Positions 46,210 through 58,029 are shown, counted from the stretch's first letter. The stretch is 64,000 nt of DNA from Prochilodus magdalenae (GCA_024036415.1 JAMWET010007157.1:650501-714500), one strand, 5' to 3'. Notes: generated from the sequence alone by a model not told the origin. A program made the numbers and translations.

Positions 46210-46700
46210 CTTCATTACTCACATAATACACACATAACATGGTATAGCATGAGTCCACTGCAGAGTCCAGTGGTGGCATGCTTTACACCACACTTGGTAT
46301 TGCACATAATGAGCTTAACCCAAGTTCCTAGTGCACAGTGCTGATGATCTTTTTTCCAGGGGCAGTTTAGATCTTTGTAGTGAGTGATGCCACACATTGT
46401 TATGTGCTACAGGGCTTTGCAGCCTCACTTCACATGGTCTACCACATTGTAGCTGAGCTGTTTCTGCTTCTAGATGCCTCCATTTCACCATAATAGCACA
46501 TACAGTTGACTGTAGCAGATCCAGCACAGCAGAAAATGTGCAAACTGCAAACGTGGCATTCCTATGAGTGTCACATTTAAAGACACTGAGCTCTTCAGTA
46601 TGACCCATTGCTTGTCTTTTGTTTGTCTATGTGCTTAACTTTCTGCACCTTTTTGCAGTGGGTGTGGCTCAGTCACCTGAACTGAATTAACTAGGCGTTT
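46210..46700 (-). pseudogene. Tc1-like transposon remnant (MITE-like deletion derivative)
   Basis: The minus strand begins near 46690 with an element-end type sequence, followed by a frame reading MGHTEELSVFKCDT, then VLDLLQSTVCAIMVKW and HLEAETAQLQCGRPCEVRL. This is the Tc1 DNA-binding domain with its 'LD...STV.A.I.KW' helix and the GRP (AT-hook-like) linker. It then passes within a short distance to KLIMCNTKCGVKHATTGLCS, which matches the 'K..MRNAK.RLEWCKARHHWTL' region just before the first catalytic aspartate. About 60 residues between them are missing, and the catalytic part is not readable. Inactive. Confidence 0.8.
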
Positions 46701-48235
46701 ATTGATGTTATGAATGATGATTTGGATACAGTATTGCACAGTATCAATGTATGAACCAATAGAAAGACTCCAAAACTACTTTTTTACTTTGCCTTACATT
46801 AACGGTAAGTTTTTGCCTGTAAAGTTAATATTTTGTATATATACACATATATACATTGTTTTCTCTGATGAGCTTCTTTGCGGGTACATTATGGAAGTGG
46901 CAAACATTTTATTATTTTCCAATAGGGGGTATTTTTGATCAGTACCGTCTTCATTATGTAATTTTTTACTGTTGCATAAAAGGAGCTTAACCTCCACTCT
47001 CTGAACTCCAATGCCATTAATTGTGAAATGTTAGAACTCTGTTAGAATATAATCACATCTTATACAACAATAATGTATTATAATTTATTATTATCTATGT
47101 GGTCTATGCATATGTCTATATCAAATCTATGTTAAACATAAAAATCCAATCAAATCAGGGTAAACTTTGAGATTACCAAATCACTCAAACAGGTGCACGG
47201 GTAAAACAGGCAAATGTTTGCTTGCAGGATATTTGGATGCCATGGCAACAATACAAAAGCAGGTTTGAGGATGACCTTAATTTGTTGGCGAGTTAGAGTT
47301 CAGAAAAGACCAATGACTGGTGGGTAAAATTGCTTGCTCTTTGCAGGACACAAAGCTAACAAAGTCCAGAAAGGCTATGTAAATAAAGCTCTGATTTCTA
47401 CATGCAAAATATACACTGAGTTTATGTTTACAATATTGATTACTTTTAATGTCTCAGCCATTAGAAAAATGGGACTTGTAAGGTTTAATCTTTTAGATGT
47501 TATAGCCACATGAAACTGTAGAACGTTTTGAACACATTTTGATGTGGATTTGGACTTTTTTGATGTGAATTGGCTGGACAGGATTTTTCCAATGTTCCTT
47601 TATTGCCTGCCTACATATTGTAGCAATTGCTACACAAGAGTGCATTTGTAAAATGTGCTAGCCTTTTTTAAAGTCGCTTTAACTTTAACAACTCACGGTT
47701 TACTCAACAGAACAGCTTGGGTCAAGTTTACATTGCAATTACTCAGCTATATTTTTTTGTTATTATGTGGTAATTACATTGTTTTACTCAAGCAGTTTAG
47801 AAAATACAGTATTGACTCCATCCATCTGTGAAAGTAATTAACTAAACGTATTAAGCAGTGAAAAAGCATAAAAAATATCAAAATCCTATATTATACCACA
47901 AATAATGTATTGAATTTCTATAATGAATTTATACAGTACAACTGAGTTCCAGCTAGTATAATACTTTAACTGTGTTTTACAGCTTCATACATCTGTTGCA
48001 TTATGGGAAAAACATATGCTGTGCAGGTAGCCTATTTTGTGTTTACGCCTTAGCGTCTTGTTACTATAATACAGTTTAATGCACTGTAATTCCCTGTTTT
48101 GGGAATGTGTTTGAGTTTAAGACCCCTGCCATAAATATGTCTCTTTTTAATGTATGCTACTTCAGAAATTAGGTTGCCAAATATTGTAAATAGGCCGCAT
48201 TTTTTCTTCTTGTAGTCATTACTGTAAAAAAAGTT
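46701..48235. other. AT-rich sequence, no gene recognised
   Basis: No coding or tandem-repeat signal. Overlapping frames near 46714-46997 on both strands are without motif. Confidence 0.5.
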
Positions 48236-48485
48236 GTAATGCTTTAATCTAGAAAGATGAGAAACCTCTTTAAGTTACATACAGAAACAACAAGTTAATG
48301 GGAAATGAAACACACATTGTTATTGTAAAACTACGTTAGAAGTATAGCAAAAGCAACAATTCAAGTCCATCAGGATGTTTTCTTTTCTAAGTTAGAAAGT
48401 TGTATCATTTATATAATGACCCCATTAACTTGTTGTTTCTGTATTTTAACTTAGAGGTTTCTCACTTTTCTAGGTAAAAGAAATT
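48236..48485. mobile_element. Long inverted repeat (foldback element)
   Basis: Left arm at about 48242-48302 ('tctagaaagatgagaaacct', then 'acagaaacaacaagttaatg') and right arm at about 48421-48480 ('cattaacttgttgtttctgt', then 'aggtttctcacttttctagg') are reverse complements over roughly 55-60 bp with only a few mismatches. A spacer of about 118 bp shows weak further complementarity ('acgttagaa' against 'ttctaagtt'). A transcript would form a long hairpin. Most likely a MITE or foldback element; ends and target duplication not resolved. Confidence 0.85.
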
Positions 48486-48885
48486 ATTCAGGTCAAACTT
48501 CAGACTTTATAATAACAGCTCACGGTGTAGCTTTTTAATAAATAAATTAATTAATTAAAGGAGGTGTGCTGCCTTATACAATGAAGTTCTTACCATTTCC
48601 TTCTCACTTAACTTGGTCCTTGCTAATTTGTACCTGTAGGTGCAGTTTGGCTGCAAGAAGGATGTCCCTGCAGGGGTAAATTAGTAAAGGGAAGTAAATA
48701 TTTGACTAATTTAAGTAGATATACTTTTAATAAGATGTACAGCAAGTTGCCTGCTGGTTTTACATAGCATGATATTTCTTCAGTGGAGCTTCTCCATAGA
48801 ATCCCACAAAACTTATAGACGCGCCAGACTAGCTACAAATGGCAAATCAAACATTTTTCAGTTAAATATGATGTTAATCAGGCTA
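48486..48885. other. No gene recognised
   Basis: AT-rich, with (AATT)n-like words at about 48538-48558. Confidence 0.5.
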
Positions 48886-48889
48886 CATT

Positions 48890-49060
48890 GTTACTTTAGC
48901 ATTTATAAGGTACCGTCAAACAGCTCGCCATGAAAGGTAAAATCAGAATTCTGCCGCATGTCTTATCAAAGTCTAAGCTAATTTCATCTCCAGTGAAGTG
49001 GAATTGGGTTTTCTGTCATCAGCAGCCTTTTTGGAGGCTTGATGAATAGCTTGTTGAAAA
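48890..49060. promoter_or_regulatory. Candidate conserved non-coding block
   Basis: Short mixed-composition block with 'tctaagctaatttcatctcc' and 'gatgaatagcttg', free of simple repeats, just upstream of a (TG)n array. Texture only. Confidence 0.3.
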
Positions 49061-49093
49061 GAACGTATGGAGTGGGTTAACAGGAGTGTGTAG

Positions 49094-49094
<1 letters not shown>

Positions 49095-49134
<40 letters not shown>
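49095..49134 (+). repeat. (TG)20 microsatellite
   Basis: Uninterrupted dinucleotide array of 40 bp. Confidence 0.97.
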
Positions 49135-49135
<1 letters not shown>

Positions 49136-50685
49136 ACAGGATGGTTTTAAGTGAAGAATGAGATGTTATCTGCTAAAGTGGCTGCAGATTGGAGACTCCG
49201 AGCTGAATTCCTGAGAGTTAGTGAGCGGAGTGAATGTGTAAAAGAGTGTGACACATTCTGAAAAGTGGAGTAACTTAATTAGAAACATCATTTCTTCCAT
49301 CCTCCCCTCTTTCAGTCTCTCTCTTTCTCTCTCACTCCCTCACACTCCTTTATGCTCTTTTATTTACCGTCTGCACTGCAGTGAAAGTGAAGTGAAAGTG
49401 CAGATGAAAAGTGCTTCGAGTGGATCAATAAAGACAAATGGATCGAATATGGACAGAACACAAAAAAGAGACAACAAGGGGACAAAGTAGTATCAGAACA
49501 GCTCTAAACAAGACCTCAGAACAGCCATCTGGAGTCACTTAGAAAGAGTTCTTTAGTTTACTCTTAATCTAAAAAGAATTGTTTTCACTATTGTATTGCC
49601 ATGCGTTCAATTTACCTTGCAATTACCCGGATATCATTTTGTTATTATGTATTCATTAAATTGTATATTTGTTATACTTATGCAAATAATTATTTTTACA
49701 TAGTTATGTTTACTGTAATTTTGCTGTCAACTTCCATTGAATGTGCTTTTTTGAAACACTTGCTAGTTTTTGTTTGCTGTTGATAGACCAAATAAAAACA
49801 GAGATAATATAAATTTGATATGAAGATCATATTCACATGTACATAAAACAGAGTGCGACTGGCATTACATTTACCTCAACATCTTCATTTTTATTGCTGC
49901 ATGAAAATATTACAAAACAAATTTGCTATTTTGCTGACTTTGGTCTACAAACTGAATATACTGGGGAGGTGTAGTGGGTTGAACTGAGTGAAGGAGCAGG
50001 TGAGAAAGAAGATAAATGGAGAGAGACAGAGAGGCATTGCAATTGTAAGGAGTTTAGTGGATATTGGAGTTGCTATTTTTTAATGCGGCAAAATCAAATG
50101 CTAGTTTGAAGCTGTAGCCATTAACCTGTTGCGCTAATGCGGCTATGGCTAGCTAGCACGGCTAACGCATTGAGAGCTCGGTAAAGTCAACAAACAAAGC
50201 TATTACGGATAGTAACAGCTAAACACGACGCCCAAAGTCTCTCACTTGGTTTACTCACTGATACGCTCGGTCTGTGTGGACCTAAATCAACTTTTTCCAA
50301 CGTGAACCACCACTCTCTCACCACTTATCCGTCAAGTCCCGCCTAGGTTTTTGTAATCCGAATTATGCACGATTGTCTCTGCTTGAGTTATAAAAGAGTG
50401 GTTAGAAGTTTAGGATCAGTGGAAAAATGTCTGTGTGAAGTGTATATGAAGACTGAACTTCATCTCAATAGGTTTCCTACAGGAATGTCATTATTACTGT
50501 CGGTGCCACATGAGTATAGACTATTTAAAACAGCTCTACAGAAAATTATACAGAGGTGAAAGTATTATATACTATTAAAATGTATTATACCATTTTATAA
50601 CAATATTATCAGTCCCACTGTATTACTGTAGTTCATTTACATAAGGCATGGAGCTTCACAGATTAAGTGAATAGCAATGAAATAC
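49135..50685. other. No gene recognised
   Basis: Contains a CT-rich patch at about 49315-49340. The interval 50090-50360 is GC-richer with several CpG and 'gctagctagc' words and could be a repeat or regulatory DNA; I could not decide. Confidence 0.4.
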
Positions 50686-50689
50686 CAGT

Positions 50690-50920
50690 GCTCTACCCCT
50701 CACCCCATTTTAGCTCATTTAGCAACAATACGGCTTCACCTAATGCCGGACCCCAGGCGCTGTTCCATGAGGAGCATTTTTCCTTGCCTTTAGTCAAAGT
50801 GGATTCCAGAACAGGTTAATACGCTGTGACCCCACAGAGAGCCCTGCTCCTGCCCCATGCAGACACTTATTCGATTACGCAGGCTTTTCGCCTCATTTCC
50901 TGTCATGGCATTTCCTAAGA
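50690..50920. promoter_or_regulatory. Candidate conserved non-coding block
   Basis: Mixed composition, repeat-free: 'tagctcatttagcaacaata', 'cctttagtcaaagtgg', 'gattacgcaggcttttcgcc'. Followed at once by a GA-rich tract. No frame of interest. Texture-based. Confidence 0.35.
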
Positions 50921-50924
50921 GTGA

Positions 50925-51365
50925 GGGAGTGAAAGACACTGGGAAAAAGAAGGAGAGAGACAGAGGGGGAGAGGAAAAAAATAGGGTGACAGAAGTCCTG
51001 ATGCTGTAGTGATATAAGTGTTTAAGTATGACTCAGGCTCTGACTCTAGATGGCTCAGTGGATTGATAAATCCGTCCTTTGGCATTACATGTTTTCCAGA
51101 CTGCGAAATGAGGAGGCTGGAGAAGCTGCAAAATACCAAACACATTACCATAACTGTGAAGAACTGATGGCATAGATTGTGCAATCTCATTATTTTTACT
51201 CGTCTAAAGTTTTTGACCTTTAGGGCCACATGCAGCTTCAGAGCAGCCTCTTTTTAATTTTGTTAACAGAAGAGAAATGATGAAAGAGAGACTTTCCCCT
51301 ATAGCACTCTCTTTCAGTTTCTTTCTCTTTCTCTCTCCCCCTCTTACTCTCCCACTCCCCTATGT
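50925..51365 (+). repeat. GA-rich then CT-rich tracts around a short spacer
   Basis: A purine tract at about 50925-50990 and a pyrimidine tract at about 51303-51360 flank 300 bp of ordinary sequence, giving imperfect inverted symmetry. The minus-strand frame 50915-51229 crosses it and has a Ser/Leu-rich low-complexity end. Confidence 0.6.
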
Positions 51366-51879
51366 CTGAACTCCTCTAAAAAGCTCTTTTTTGGGGACTG
51401 AGCAGCAAGGCAGTTGCCTTAATTAGCAGTCAGGAATTTAAACCATTGAAAATCCACTTATCCCTTTAAACCATAATTCTGTCAAACTTTCCAAACTTTA
51501 AATATGGTGCATCATTCACCAAAGTGTTGCTAGTACTATAGACACATTTTTTTCCAAAAAAAGGAAGAAAAAAGGTGGTATAAAATTATCATATTGTGTA
51601 TAATCACAATGTCTGTATATATGTTATGGATCTCTACTAAATTATCTACTTTAATATACTTACAATCGTTTTGGTCAAGTTATCTACCTCAAGATTTAAC
51701 TACCACTTTCTAGAAATTACACATTCTGGGTATAAATTTTATTATGACTTATTATAATTTAAAGATTAATAAGGCTATGCAGCTGTCTCACTCATTGTAA
51801 AATCATTTACAGTTCTCTTTATCAGTCTTATGGTGTAATTTGTGTGAATTTATTTTGTAAAATTTAACAAACTGGGATT
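51366..51879. other. AT-rich sequence, no gene recognised
   Basis: No coding or repeat signal that I can support. Confidence 0.5.
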
Positions 51880-52265
51880 GATATTGACACATGTTGAGCT
51901 AAAAGCACAGCAAGGATTTATTAACAAGTTAGTAGTGTAGCTAAACAAGAGACATCAGACAAACATACCAGAGGGAGCAGACAAAGTCATGGCACCAGAA
52001 GCCAGGCCAAAGTGAAAACCAAAAGACAGTCAGTTAAGAAAACAAAACCAGAGGGCAAATACAAAAGGGTAAACAAGGTCAAACAATCAATCAAACAAGG
52101 TCAAGATCAGAGTCAGAAATTACCTGAACCGAACACTCAGTAAGACAAGATTGGCCATGATTGAGTGATGGATGACATGTGACTATGGCATCATCGGATG
52201 GTGGATTCTGGGAGTTGGAGTTCAGGAGATCAAAGGCAGAGGGTAAACCTGGAAGCATGACATTT
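51880..52265 (+). repeat. A-rich interspersed repeat, copy 3
   Basis: A/C/G-rich on the plus strand with 'aagccaggccaaagtgaaaa', 'caaacaaggtcaagatcaga' and, near the end, 'gattctgggagttggagttc'. Similar segments occur at ends of fish elements in my memory. It shares texture with 31.8 and 44.0 kb but is more diverged. Confidence 0.4.
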
Positions 52266-53285
52266 CTTTAAAGCGTTCTAAAATAATATGCCTATATCGC
52301 AGAGATAATGAATCTACTGAAGTTAGCTGCTAACCAGCTAGCCACAGGCCAATTTGTACCTGAAGAGGCATTAGTGAATCACTATAACATGAAATCAGTC
52401 CAACATGAGAGGATAAAGAATTGTTTTGATTTTATTTGGCTTAATATGGGTGATATTTAGGAAGCTTAATGGTAACACAGTGATGTTGCTAAAGGTATGT
52501 GAGACAGTGACCAAAAGCACTTTGTACTAGTGTCTGTTTAACTATGTATATTGTCAGCATTGCCTCTTTTAAGTTTCCTTAAAACCACCTTATTCTTCAC
52601 ACTTTTTGATTTTGAGATTATTGCTGAAATGGTTGGAAAATGAAAGTGTTGTTTTTACAATTTTTACTAGAGAAAGTGTGCTTATTTTTAACTATTTGTT
52701 TAGCCCCATTAAATGCCTCTGAGGCATTATAGGACAATGCACAGTTCACAAGTGAAAACTGACTCTCTTAAACTAATCTTATGTTATACAGAAGAAAGGG
52801 ACATAAAAGGTAAAGAATGTTACATGCTTAAATTTGACCTGTTTAAACCAGAACTGGCACAGAAATCCTATGTAGCACGAAGCTAGCATGAAGTTAGCCC
52901 TGCTAGCATGATGCTAGCATTGCTAGCTACCACAGTTAAAATATGGGAGTAAGGGATATAACAGAAACGCTGGTTTAAAAAACTGATTTCTACGTTTGAC
53001 ATAACTGTAATGCCTTTGCTCTATACATTTCTGTCTGTATCTGATTCTCAGTGTAAATACAATGGAAAGGTTTAAATGAAATGACTATATTATACATCTG
53101 CTTTGTGCATGTACAATACATGAGTCTTTTTTTACTTGAATGAATACATGTATTTATTTTTTATTTTTACATTTTTCTTATTAACCATGCGGATGCCAGG
53201 CAAACCTGACTTACAGGACATTTTAACCATGCTATGGTCAGTGGAGCCATATATCAAAGGGATATCAGTTCAGATCAGACTAACA
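52266..53285. other. AT-rich sequence, no gene recognised
   Basis: No gene. It contains a small GCTAGC-type cluster (next entry) and T-rich sequence near 53150-53180. Confidence 0.5.
52876..52930 (+). repeat. 'gctagcat' mini-array
   Basis: 'agctagcatgaagttagccc' then 'tgctagcatgatgctagcat' then 'tgctagctacc': an imperfect short tandem with 'gctagcat' as the repeated word. Confidence 0.65.
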
Positions 53286-53289
53286 CAAA

Positions 53290-53680
53290 GGGCTTTTGTC
53301 TAGCAGAAGTCTAAAACGTCTTTTGCTGGTTCATTATAGTCGCTGTCATGTCAAAACGTGTCTGCCCGTCAGTAGGAGTCTGGCTAATGGAACAATGGGA
53401 GCGGAATGTCTTCAGTTCCACTGTTGCCATGCCAACATCAGCCCATCAACGCGGCCTAGGCAGACTTCCTGCGGTCGGACACACTCTCTGCCTCTCCAGA
53501 CAGAGCGCGGGACTCAAACAGAAATATTATTTCAAATTCGAGGCAAATGCTGAGGTGCTGTGCTGAAGCATACTTTTCTCCTCTGCTGATGTTTATAATA
53601 CAGCGCTGGTGAAAGTGGCCATAAATATCACAGTCATTCAAAGGTCACTGCATCATTTCAGTACAGAGAAATGTTAGCGG
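53290..53680. promoter_or_regulatory. Candidate conserved non-coding block
   Basis: Mixed composition with CpGs and no simple repeat ('tctggctaatggaacaatgg', 'catcaacgcggcctaggc', 'ggccataaatatcacag'). The SOX-like 'gaacaatggg' and Hox/MEF2-like 'ccataaatat' are notable. Overlapping frames of 61-85 codons on both strands carry no domain. Texture-based. Confidence 0.4.
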
Positions 53681-53745
53681 AAATATAGTTGAAAAGAAGA
53701 GGTCACCTAGCCATCAGACATCAGAGCCTTCACCAGTGAACTGAT

Positions 53746-53838
53746 GCATGTGTGTGTGTGTGTAAGGGAGAGAGACAGAGAGAGAGAGAGAACGAGAGAG
53801 AGATAAAGAGAGAGAGCGAGAGAGAGAGAGAGAAAGTG
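53746..53838 (+). repeat. (GT)n and (GA)n compound microsatellite
   Basis: Short GT run, then interrupted GA runs to about 53838. Confidence 0.9.
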
Positions 53839-54084
53839 TCAATGTGGATGTTTTCTTTATAGCTGTGTTTTGCTATTGTGTACTTTTTTTTTTTTTGTCT
53901 GCAAACATCTCTTACTTTTCAAATTCCCTAGCAGAAATTCTGATTGTCAGCACTGAATCTTAGAGAAAATGGATTAGTGGGAAATTAGGTCCTTTGGCAT
54001 CATACGTTACATCTGGAGTATGGAAGCCTGGGTGTCAGTTTTGATTCTCACCTCTGCTTTATCACTCCTTTAAGCACTGTTACT
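53839..54084. other. No gene recognised
   Basis: AT-rich spacer with a T-run at about 53885-53898. Confidence 0.5.
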
Positions 54085-54440
54085 AAGATTGCATTCCATC
54101 ATCTGAGGAATATCAAAGTCAGATGTTTTCTGTCCCAGAGCGATGCAGAGAAACTTGCCTTTATTACAAACAGAGTTGATCACTGTAATGCTCTTCTTTT
54201 CTACGCTTCCTAAGAAAACAATCCATCTTCTACACCTTGCACAACACACGGCAGGATGTATCCCAACTAAAAGAATTTTATATCACTCCTGTTTTAAAAG
54301 AGCTTGTACTTTACTGAATGCCTGAAACACTTTATGTTCTAACATGTGATCTTAGATCAGCAGATTCCGGCCTTCTCCAGACACCTAGTGTAAACTACAG
54401 AAGCAGCTAAGGGACTTCCTTCTGCTTTCATGCTTCTAAA
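54085..54440 (+). pseudogene. LINE reverse-transcriptase C-terminal remnant
   Basis: With frameshifts the plus strand reads KIAFHHLRNIKVRCFLSQSD, AEKL, AFITNRVDHCNALLF, then KKTIHLLHLAQHTAG and RILYHSCFKRAC. Fish LINE polyproteins carry 'AFHHLRNIAK.R.FLS..DAE.L.HAF.TSRLDYCN.LL.G.P.K....LQ.IQNAAAR' at the end of the reverse-transcriptase region, so the match is clear. It is probably of the Jockey-superfamily L2/CR1-like type, but I am less sure of the clade. Frameshifts and stops show it is dead and truncated; the catalytic YADD core is not present. Confidence 0.75.
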
Positions 54441-55404
54441 CTGTGTTAATCACTACATCATACAATCAGGCAGTCAATCTTTGTTCTATAAATAAATGTA
54501 TTCTTTTTATAATTACTAATATGTTATTATGAAGATTCTTTTTTACATATATTGCTTGTTTTGCATCGCCCTTTCAAACATACAGTTTCTGATTTTTGTT
54601 TACTTCTCAGTTTACAACAAATTCAGTTTTTTCCCCAGTTTGGTCAGTGTCAGTTCTACTCACTGTCTAGCTTGTTCTACTTACTTACTAGCTACTTATC
54701 CTATTACACAAAGCATGCTTCCTTCAAGATACAAGAACTGCAATAACGTCCTGTGGTATGTGAACTGCCTCTACTGTAACATCCTGTTATAGCTTGGAGG
54801 AGAACATGAACTGCAAGTCTTGTTTCATCAACAAATGGACAATATAAGTTGTAACACCACTGACTGTAACTGACAAAATGATTTACATGCTTTTCTAAAA
54901 AAATGTTCTTCAAAACAAACATCAAACTATATTTCAGCATATGTGAAGTTCTCTTCCTCATATAAAATGACCAAAATATACATTAAAAACCAAATGAAGC
55001 TTTTGTTTGGTAAATTTACTGCAGTATCTTGGCAAAGAAGAAGCAGACGACGCTCTCAAGCAGAAAAGTTACAAAGAAAAACCCATTGGTGGAGGCCACC
55101 ACCAGCCATATGTTGTCTGCCCATGGTAAAATCTCAATTCACTTAACTAAACCCACAGCTCAAAATAACACAGCATAGCTATACATAGCCATAACTCATA
55201 ATCAACTACATTAGCAACATAAACTATAATAACAAATGGCAGTTTTGGGGATGGAGCTCACCACACATGCCCAAGTTTCTATGACTTAAACTCATTTTCA
55301 GAAAACATTTGCCACCACAATGGTAGAACAATCAATGTGTGGAGCATAAATCGGTTGAATCAGTCAATGGAATTAAAATGACTTCATTAAAATGAATCAG
55401 CATA
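54441..55404. other. AT-rich sequence, no gene recognised
   Basis: May include the 3' untranslated part of the LINE remnant just upstream. No separate signal supported. Confidence 0.45.
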
Positions 55405-55446
55405 AACTGAACCGAACTGAGCTGAATTGAACTGAAGTGAACTGAA
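55405..55446 (+). repeat. (ACTGA)n imperfect pentanucleotide array
   Basis: About eight 5-bp units of the type 'actga' with single substitutions ('accga', 'gctga', 'attga', 'agtga'). Confidence 0.8.
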
Positions 55447-56455
55447 TAAGCCTTACCTCCGTGATTAGTGGAAGTACTTCCCTGTGGAGTTCATTTTTAT
55501 TGCGCTGCACATTTTTCCATGATGCTTACTTTGTGGCGAATATACTCCCACACTCATCCAGATCTAGTCCCTTTTTCTTATGCAGAGTGCTTTTAATTGT
55601 GTGTCATGGATCCTTGAGAAGGGAATGGCAATACTTTTTTTCCTCTGCAAAGGACCAGAGCCACAGACCGTGACATGAAGAGCTGGCCAGAAGAAAGGCC
55701 TTGCAAGAAACGAGTAATTACTGCTACTCTGGATGTTATTGAGTGTGTGGTTTCGTTGTTTGTGTGAGGGTTTGGGTGTATGTGTGTGTTTAAATCTCTC
55801 AACAAAAGTATTGGTGACAGGCTAGGAGGACTTGTGTGTGGAGTGTGGATTTGTTCATCTTTCTTGTGTGTGTCTTACTGTGGATCTGTCTAAACAGCAA
55901 GTAAAAGAGGCAAAAATCAGATCTATTTCTTCATATATGACATGATATGATAATGTGTATATGCATGACAGCAAAAACACACTGATTTGGAATGCTTTCA
56001 TATATATATATATTGTATCTAGTATGTGGCAATGTGATGAGACTGCAGCATCACAGGAGAATGAGACTGTAGCATCAAAGAAAAGTGAATAGCATGAAAG
56101 AGAGGTTAACCGTGGGAATAAAGTTTAAGGACAGAAACCAAAGTGGGTGTGGAGGAATCAAGTGATGACATGATGATAACAGTCACAATTTTTTGCATCT
56201 GATTGAACATGCCACATAACACATTTTTTTTTGGGAGGATAAGGAACTGATCAGTTCCGGATATAGGTTGAATATAGATCACATATGAAAGATATTATGA
56301 ACAGCCTAAAAAGAAAATCATAGACTTAGGCACTAGTACCCTCCACATGAACGAAGTCTTTGAATCCTTGATTTGTTAAGCAATAATAAACAACTCCTAT
56401 ACTCTGTATCAGACCTATGTCAATAACAGGCATATGGTGTTCTTACACCATTGTT
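55447..56455. other. No gene recognised
   Basis: Includes (TA)n at about 56001-56013. No coding or other repeat signal supported. Confidence 0.5.
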
Positions 56456-56459
56456 TTAT

Positions 56460-56790
56460 CAGCTCCAAATACTGTATAGTAGCATTGTGTTGTTTGACAA
56501 TTACAGATTGTTTTTTCACCATGCAGTTACACTGTTACCCTGTTCTTCAATGGCCAGGACTCCCACAGTACCAGCACCTAGCATATGTTAGCACCACCAT
56601 TTCAGTGTCACTACAGTGCTGAGAATGATCCACTTTCCAAATAATACCTGCTCTGTGGTGGTGCCTTTGTCAGCCAGATGACAAAGAAACAGATAGACTA
56701 CAAGTTTGTCCGTAATTGTAAAACTGCAATGTGCTACTGTATAGTAAGTGTAGAGGGTCATTAGTTTATTGGTGTGTATATAGTGCGGTG
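56460..56790. mobile_element. Foldback MITE-like element, copy 4 (both arms kept)
   Basis: Left arm at about 56461-56510 ('gctccaaatactgtatagta', 'acaattacaga') and right arm at about 56714-56762 ('gtccgtaattgtaaaact', 'gctactgtatagtaagtg') are inverted repeats. The inner part has 'tgttcttcaatggccaggac' on the left and 'cagtgctgagaatgatccac' with 'aataatacctgctctgtgg' on the right. This copy shows that the family is a long palindrome; the copies at 5.7, 11.4 and 28.8 kb keep parts of it. No coding capacity, so it would have needed a transposase in trans. Confidence 0.7.
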
Positions 56791-56883
56791 TAATATAAAA
56801 TGAAAGTAGTCCAGAAACTGAACTATTAGGAAGCTAAGATATACAGTATAAATTCAAAGAAACATTTCATTACATTTCTGGCA

Positions 56884-57085
56884 TTTAGCTGACACTCTTA
56901 TCCAGACTTACAAGGTTAATCACATTACAGGTAGGCCAATGTAGTGTTAGGAGTCTTGCCCAAGGACTCTTATTGGTGTAGCACAGAAGCACCCAGACCA
57001 GGATTCGAACCCCAGTCTCCCACATGTGGTGGTGGCTACTTGGCAGGTAGTGGCGTTATCCACTGAGCTATACCAACCACTTTCC
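56884..57085 (-). mobile_element. tRNA-derived SINE with intact A and B boxes
   Basis: On the minus strand the head reads 'ggttggtatagctcagtgga', with the A-box TAGCTCAGTGG, and 'ggggttcgaatcctggtctg', with a perfect B-box GGTTCGAATCC (complement at 57002-57012). The spacing is that of a tRNA promoter. The body includes the complement of 'aggagtcttgcccaaggact' and 'gacactcttatccagactta'. I recall this as a common ostariophysan repeat. The anticodon arm is not tRNA-like, so it is not a functional tRNA gene. Confidence 0.8.
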
Positions 57086-58029
57086 CAACCATTTCAAATG
57101 AATGTTGCATCTCTAAAGAAGAGTGGCTGTTTATAATTACCTGCTGTAAAAAGCCATGCTAAACACAATTAAAGTAACGTTGATACAATCGTAAAAAAGT
57201 TTTCTTTCCAGGGGAAAAAATGAACAAATAAAATAGGGTAGAAGAGGATCAGCGAATGTTGTGACGACAACATGATGTCAAAATGTGCAGTGTATTTTTT
57301 AAAACTGGGCCATAAAAATAAGGTCTATTTTTAAACTCGCCATTCTGATTCCTCAGTTTCTTCCTTTTTTAAACACCAGGTGTATTTTTTCCCTTCTCAC
57401 CTGTCGAGTATCTGTTGGGAATAAAAGAACCTTTGTTTTTTTTTTTCCACAGCACCCAGACAGATCTCAGGAGACAAAAATGTCTCTTTACTGCAAAGGT
57501 AAGCAGTTTCCTCTCTGGCATTCTATTGCACTGGTCACTCTGCAAGCTGGAGAAGGCTGGCCAAGGCAAGCTGCTAGCACCAGACCAAATAAAAGGTATT
57601 AGTACTACCGCCAAAAAAATAAACCAAAAGGTGGAGAACTGACCTATCAAGGCTCTGCTCACCAGTGCTTTATTTTGTAGGAGGAGGTTAGGAGGATAAG
57701 CAGGGTTTACAGAATGTTGGCACAAATCCCATTTCACCTGAAAGGAACCTGTGCAACTGTAGCTTCTAAACTTAGACTGCTTCTCTTAAATCATACTTAT
57801 TTTGTATGTTTGAGAAAGGTTAAACATTAGAGATCAGGTGAACTGCTTTTGTTGTGTAAACAAGCTAAAGCAAATCAGAATTTTAATTTCATGCCTGTCT
57901 AATTTCAATTAATAAAACCGCAACTGTGATTTTAGTAGCAGTTTACATGGGAACCCCAATGTTCTGTAGTGACTCTAAATAAAGACTGCTATAGTTTCTC
58001 TTTAGAATGAATGGAAATAAACTGTAAAG
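57086..58029. other. No gene recognised
   Basis: A 122-codon minus-strand frame at 57369-57737 has no domain and crosses an A/T run. Nothing else identified. Confidence 0.45.

Noticed and set aside
57001..57074. Functional tRNA gene
   Set aside because: A and B boxes are good, but the anticodon arm and acceptor stem do not form and the sequence continues into a SINE body.
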